Shown here: piece after piece, positions 60,501-64,000 of the stretch
Position numbering within the stretch: the stretch's first letter is position 1
Layout of the letters: each line of letters starts with the position of its first letter
Notes under the pieces: model-generated
Databases searched by the model: none
What the model saw: only the letters and a program-made list of their open reading frames with translations
Told to the model about the DNA's origin: nothing
NCBI GenBank assembly: GCA_963848045.1
Contig: CAWKCC010000005.1
Span: 146,555-210,554 of the forward strand
Direction: 5' to 3'
Length of the DNA: 64,000 bases
Source: CAVUAT01 sp963848045
Lineage (GTDB): Bacteria > Actinomycetota > Thermoleophilia > Solirubrobacterales > 70-9
Translations under genes and position numbers: made by a program

Positions 60501-61202
60501 ATGACTGCAACCGCAACTTTCGACGTAGCTGGCCGACGGCGCTCGCCGGCTACCTACCCCGATTACCTGGCGGGGCGAGCTCCCCGGAACAAGGGGCGTC
60601 GTTACCCAGCCGACCCACCGAGGGTGGAGGAGATCATGGCGGTGATGCGCGAGGCCGGCGAGCGGCTGCCCGGGATCCGGCTCCGCGGCCTGATCGTCGT
60701 GCTCTGGCGCGCCGGGCTGCGGATCTCGGAGGCCCTGGCCCTCGCCGAGGGAGACCTCGAGCCTGGCCGCGGGGCGATGCTGGTGCGCCGCGGCAAGGGC
60801 GGCAAGCGCCGCGAGGTGGGAATGGACGAGTGGGGCTGGCAGCAACTTCGACCCTGGCTTGAGAACCGCGTCGAGCTGCCGGTCGGCCCGCTCTTCTGCG
60901 TGGTCAAGGGCCCGACCGCCGGTCAGCCCTGGTCGGCGCCCTCGGTCCGAACCCAGTTCCGCCGTCTGGCGGTCAGGGCGGGGGTGCGGCGGCGCTTCGC
61001 GCCGCATCAGCTCCGCCATGCCCACGCGGTGGAGATGGCGCGTGAGGGCGTTTCGTTGAACGTGATCCAGCGCCAGCTGGGCCACGCCAACCTCGGCATC
61101 ACTTCCATCTACCTGGAGGGGATCGACGCCGGTGAGATCATCGAGACTGTGCACGGAAGGCGCGCGCCGCTGATTCCTGCGGCGACCGCGCTCGGACACT
61201 AG
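60501..61202 (+). CDS. Small tyrosine recombinase/integrase
   Basis: 233 residues from ATG 60501, with AGGAGGAG directly upstream. All catalytic residues are seen: Arg74 (AGLRISEALAL), Lys99 or Lys102 (RRGKGGKRREV), His169 and Arg172 (APHQLRHAHAVEMA), His195 (LGHANLG) and nucleophile Tyr204 (ITSIYLEG). The N-terminal core-binding domain is reduced to about 55 residues, so it is shorter than XerC/D (about 300). No att repeat pair or other phage or transposon gene is visible; it may be a stand-alone or degraded element. Next to a VapBC-type pair. Confidence 0.88.
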   Translation: MTATATFDVAGRRRSPATYPDYLAGRAPRNKGRRYPADPPRVEEIMAVMREAGERLPGIRLRGLIVVLWRAGLRISEALALAEGDLEPGRGAMLVRRGKGGKRREVGMDEWGWQQLRPWLENRVELPVGPLFCVVKGPTAGQPWSAPSVRTQFRRLAVRAGVRRRFAPHQLRHAHAVEMAREGVSLNVIQRQLGHANLGITSIYLEGIDAGEIIETVHGRRAPLIPAATALGH

Positions 61203-61216
61203 CTTCGGGCCCCATG

Positions 61217-61239
61217 GGAGGCGGGCTCCGCCCGCCTCC
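61217..61239 (+). terminator. Probable terminator after the integrase gene
   Basis: GGAGGCGGGC-TCC-GCCCGCCTCC, a perfect 10-bp stem with a 3-nt loop, 15 nt after the integrase stop. The following TTCGCATCCT is not a proper U-tract, so efficiency is uncertain. Confidence 0.6.
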
Positions 61240-61249
61240 TTCGCATCCT

Positions 61250-61274
61250 GAGCGGCAGCGAAGCTGGGTCGCTC
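61250..61274. repeat. Imperfect palindrome of possible interspersed-repeat type
   Basis: GAGCG-g-CAGC-gaa-GCTG-ggt-CGCTC makes a two-step hairpin preceded by CGCATCCT. The CATCCTGAGCG...AGCGAAG pattern resembles extragenic palindromic repeats found in many copies in other genomes. No second copy is present in this window. It lies in a 184-nt stretch (61203-61386) without a gene. Confidence 0.35.
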
Positions 61275-61386
61275 GAGGCCCTCGATCAGTGCCGGCCGCA
61301 CGCGGAGGGAGGCGCGGCGCACGAGGACGAACTCAGTGTTCCCCTTCATGGAAAGCGGCACCTTTCAAGCTCCAAGTGCGTGCCGA

Positions 61387-61965
61387 CTAGGGCGAAGAGA
61401 CCGAACAGACAGGCAAGCGACTAGCTTTTTTGCTACCTGTGGTCCGACACGGGGTCGCCGAGTAGGAGATCGCCCCCAGGCTGGCACAGTTGATGAATGT
61501 GGGGGGCGACTCGTAGTCCTGGACGTTGACTGACCCGTCGACTCGTTTGGTCTTCTTGAACGGCTTGCGGACTCGCTTTTTCTTGTTGATCAGCTTGCCC
61601 GTCACGTAGCCGGTGCTGGTTCCCGGGTTGTGCTGGAGGACGCTCGGGCCCGAGTGCGAGTAGGCGTGGCCGAATTTGCCCTTCCTGAGCTTGACCGGAG
61701 GGCCGGTACCGGACAGTCCATCGAGCGTCGGGTTGCCCCCCTGGGCGCAGGTCACCGGCACGACGAAGTAGTACTTGATGTTCCGTGGGGTGAACTTCTT
61801 GTTCCCGTTCCTGTCCTTGTAGGCAACGCTGATGAAGACCTGGGATTGTCCGTCCGACCCGCTGAGGTCCTGGAAGTGGCGGACACGAGTGGTCGCCTGC
61901 GCCACCGGCGTGATCAGCGCCACAATGAGCAGCGAGGCGAAGGCGATAAGCAGTAAGCGTCTCAT
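61387..61965 (-). CDS. Secreted protein with basic middle segment
   Basis: 192 residues from ATG 61965, with GAGAGG 4 nt upstream; the frame stays open far upstream by chance. Signal peptide RRLLLIAFASLLIVALITPV then AQA. Mature part: FQDLSGSDGQSQVFISVAYK, VPVTCAQGGNPTLDGLSGTG, a Lys/Arg-rich segment INKKKRVRKPFKKTKRVDG, and SPPTFINCASLGAISYSATP. Two Cys residues may pair. No family recognised. The 226-nt gap to the dehydrogenase gene (61966-62191) shows no gene. Confidence 0.7.
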   Translation of the reverse strand: MRRLLLIAFASLLIVALITPVAQATTRVRHFQDLSGSDGQSQVFISVAYKDRNGNKKFTPRNIKYYFVVPVTCAQGGNPTLDGLSGTGPPVKLRKGKFGHAYSHSGPSVLQHNPGTSTGYVTGKLINKKKRVRKPFKKTKRVDGSVNVQDYESPPTFINCASLGAISYSATPCRTTGSKKASRLPVCSVSSP

Positions 61966-62191
61966 GGGTCCTCTCGCTAGCACTAACACCGGAACTCGCC
62001 TGACGAAGCGTTCGACGCGAAGGTGGCGTGCACTGGCGACAGTTCCGGGATTGTCGCGCAAGTAGCCGCTGTGGACGACGAGGGGTAGCTGCGCGCTTCC
62101 GCTGAGCGGCGGCCCCTTTGCGCGGCGAAGGGCAGCGTCGGTGGTTGCTCCAGTCACGAAAATCGGGGACGCCCACCCCGACGTCTCGCTA

Positions 62192-63256
62192 TCAGCGAGC
62201 GCCCTCGTCCATCGGCACGAGCACGAGCTTTCCTGTCGCCGCCGAGCCCTCGAGCAGCTCGTGGGCGCGGCGAGCCTCGGGCAGCGGTAGGCGCTCGGCC
62301 ACGACCGGGTGGATCTCGCCACGACGAAGCAACTCGAGCAGCGCGAGGAAGTCCTCGCGAAACCACTCGGGGTGACGCGGCCCGCCGCCGATACCGCGCG
62401 GGCGCGGTCGTTTGCGCAGCTTCTGGATCCGGTAGGCGAGCACCTGCCGTCGGGGCGAAAGCAGGCCCCAGAGCCCGACGGCCGCGGTCGCCGCGTACCA
62501 CTCGATCCACCCTCGCCGGCTCTTGCGCCCGTGCGCGAGCGTGGCGTAGTGGCCGAACACGACGAGCCTTCCGCCTGGCCGCAGCACGCGGAAGGAGCGA
62601 AGCGAGAGCGTGCCACCGAGCCCGTCGAGCGCAACGTCCACGCCCTTCTCGGGCAGCTCGCGCACCAGTGCCGCGAAATCCTCGTCACGATAGTCGATCG
62701 CGACGGCGCCGAGCCTCTCGACCGCGGCACGGTCGCGAGCCGAGGCGGTCCCGTAGAGGCGAAGCCCGGCCAGCGCACCGAGCTCGAGTAGCGCGGTGCC
62801 CACCCTGCCGGCCGCGCCGTGCACGAGAACCGACTCCCCGCCCCTCACCATCGCCGTACGGTGAAGCAGCTGGTAGGCGGTCATGTAGGGCAAGACGAGG
62901 CTCACGAGCTCCGCCGGGTCGAGGTCCGCGGGCACCTCGACCGCGTCCGCCTCCGCCACGCAGACGCGCTCCGCGTAGGCGCCCCACACCGTCAGCGCGC
63001 CGACGCGGTCTCCCTCTCGCAGCCTCGAGCAGCCCGAGCCGTGCTCCTCGACGATGCCGACGAGCTCGTAGCCGGGCGTGAACGGCGGCTTCGGCACGCC
63101 GAGATACGTGCCGGCACGCAGTTGGGCATCGGTGAACGACACGCCGGCGGCCAGGACCCTGACGCAGACCTCGCCGGGACCGGGTCGGGGATCGTCGTCG
63201 TCCACCACCCTCAAGACCTCGGGCCCGCCGTAGCGATCGACAAGGACGCGCTTCAC
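62192..63256 (-). CDS. Medium-chain dehydrogenase/reductase (quinone oxidoreductase-like)
   Basis: 354 residues from GTG 63256; TAGGCT (63268-63263) precedes it by 6 nt. GroES-like N-terminal domain (GPGEVCVRVLAAGVSFTDAQ, GYELVGIVEEHGSG), Rossmann part with ESVLVHGAAGRVGTALLELG, and VDVALDGLGGTLSLRSFRVL. Catalytic zinc ligands are not evident, placing it with zinc-independent NADPH:quinone or enoyl reductases. A central insertion (about 245-300, WIEWYAATAAVGLWGLLSPR) is hydrophobic and may touch the membrane. Confidence 0.85.
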   Translation of the reverse strand: MKRVLVDRYGGPEVLRVVDDDDPRPGPGEVCVRVLAAGVSFTDAQLRAGTYLGVPKPPFTPGYELVGIVEEHGSGCSRLREGDRVGALTVWGAYAERVCVAEADAVEVPADLDPAELVSLVLPYMTAYQLLHRTAMVRGGESVLVHGAAGRVGTALLELGALAGLRLYGTASARDRAAVERLGAVAIDYRDEDFAALVRELPEKGVDVALDGLGGTLSLRSFRVLRPGGRLVVFGHYATLAHGRKSRRGWIEWYAATAAVGLWGLLSPRRQVLAYRIQKLRKRPRPRGIGGGPRHPEWFREDFLALLELLRRGEIHPVVAERLPLPEARRAHELLEGSAATGKLVLVPMDEGAR

Positions 63257-63474
63257 CGGCCTAGCCTAAGCGGGCTGCACCGCTCGCGCATCATCCCCAG
63301 CTTCGATTCAGTGCAGTGCCGCGCAAGCCGTGCTAAGAGCGCGAGCGACTGACCGCCGGTTCCGCGGAGCGCGCAACATCAGGCGCCTCTTGCGAAGCCC
63401 CAGGGAAGCGGACGCTCGCGCGCTCGGCACTCGTATCTGCATCCCTCCACCCACCGCCACGCGGAGCTCAACCC

Positions 63475-63950
63475 GTGCTCCAGGGCGACCCCGGCACCGG
63501 CCCGGTCACCGTCGACGTCGGCTGCCCGGGGAAGCTGCGCCCCGTCGCTGGCGGGTTCCGCGGCGAGGCCGATGTCACCGAGGGCGTCTCGCTGCCCCAG
63601 AACTCGTTCAAGAAGGGCAAGAGGAACTGGCGCAGCACCGGCTTCGCGATCGGCGACCCCAGCCGCGCCGCGCAGCGGAAGTTCACCTCGATCGGCTACT
63701 GCTCGCGTAGGGGCCGCGACGTCGAAGCGCAGAGCGCCGCCGTGCTGCCGGCCCCTGAGCTGAGCAGCGCCCTCACATCCCCCTGCGCCGCGCGCCCGCT
63801 CACCGGTGGCTTCGCGGTCTCGCCTTTCGGCGAGGGCGGCGGCGTCGTGCTGATGGCCTCGAAGCCGGTGGGAACCGGCTGGAGGTCCGGGGGACGAACT
63901 TCTTCGGCACGGGCCCTGCTTCGCTGAGCGCCTTCGCGTACTGCCGCTAG
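63475..63950 (+). pseudogene. Frameshifted remnant of a secreted SGGF/YC-repeat protein
   Basis: The frame from 63475 encodes CPGKLRPVAGGFRGEADVTE, KGKRNWRSTGFAIGDPSRAA, FTSIGYCSRRG and a second unit beginning SPCAARPLTGGFAVSPFGEG. These match an extracellular repeat pattern C-x-G-x3-SGGF ... W ... YC. The frame ends prematurely at 63927 (ARALLR). In the next frame, from 63885, the expected repeat end VRGTNFFGTGPASLSAFAYC follows and stops at TAG 63948. A single missing base after TGG (63880-63882) explains this. There is no signal peptide or good start, so the N-terminus is also gone. Sequencing error is an alternative cause of the shift. Confidence 0.6.
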
Positions 63951-64000
63951 GCACCCTCGCTCGCAGGAGCGGGTCCCGGGATTCGCGCACCCCTCCCTTG

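Noticed and set aside
61966..62778. 271-codon N-terminal extension of the secreted protein at 61387-61965
   Set aside because: A signal peptide begins at ATG 61965 with GAGAGG upstream; the extension is antisense-type low-complexity sequence overlapping the dehydrogenase gene.

Overview
The window is a continuous, gene-dense stretch of a very high-GC bacterial chromosome. Several markers point to the actinobacterial class Thermoleophilia (Solirubrobacterales-like). These are the ImuB/DUF6504/DnaE2 mutasome, a D117-type MurA, an RsiG/FHA/MerR cluster, a deazaflavin-dependent nitroreductase-like protein, a c-di-AMP riboswitch in front of an RlpA-like protein, signal peptides of the PSPAMIVAMVALVAALGG type, and exported proteins with lysine-rich tails. 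This placement is inferred from protein families, not from rRNA, and no rRNA or tRNA gene was seen.

Layout. 1-4459: minus-strand SOS cassette imuB-DUF6504-dnaE2 (dnaE2 runs off the left edge) under a perfect LexA palindrome. 4500-7973: glutathione transferase, amidohydrolase, lipoprotein, isocitrate/isopropylmalate-type dehydrogenase and a zinc-ribbon protein. 7974-8501: two tandem, protein-free transcription units, each with an upstream inverted repeat, a TTGACA/17-bp promoter, an array of GCAA-capped hairpins and an identical terminator; this is the most novel-looking element. 8502-10153: an exported alpha/beta hydrolase and an HD protein. 10178-19933: murA, then hisZ-G-D-B-H-A in overlapping order, a DoxX/barnase/barstar block, a nitroreductase-like gene and a detached hisF. 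19965-22570: a membrane-anchored beta-propeller protein and the CCA-adding enzyme. 22631-27023: distal division cluster yfiH-yggS-sepF-proC-yggT-lspA-rluA. 27193-32058: translation and envelope operon rpsB-tsf-pyrH-frr-uppS-cdsA. 32232-42651: MEP-pathway genes dxr and ispG, rseP, an acyl-CoA ligase, proS, pgsA, and two paralogous secreted proteins with lysine/cysteine tails. 42761-44251: rsiG-like, zinc-ribbon FHA and MerR/FtsR genes. 44261-55511: miscellaneous metabolism (FAD oxidase, NAD synthetase, wax ester synthase/DGAT), a helix-turn-helix/membrane/anti-sigma fusion, a potassium channel, the riboswitch with RlpA, and DinB. 55722-64000: accessory-looking end with secreted proteins, a VapBC-type pair, a small tyrosine recombinase, a dehydrogenase and a frameshifted gene remnant.

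How the parts fit together. Isoprenoid (dxr, ispG), undecaprenyl (uppS), phospholipid (cdsA, pgsA) and peptidoglycan (murA) genes supply the envelope, with sepF, rlpA, rseP and lspA acting in division and envelope maintenance. Second-messenger control is suggested twice: c-di-AMP through the riboswitch and c-di-GMP through the RsiG-like protein. At least 18 genes have a TAnnnT hexamer 6-9 nt before the start codon with no Shine-Dalgarno sequence in between, so leaderless transcription appears common. Genes inside operons instead use 4-nt ATGA/GTGA/TTGA overlaps.
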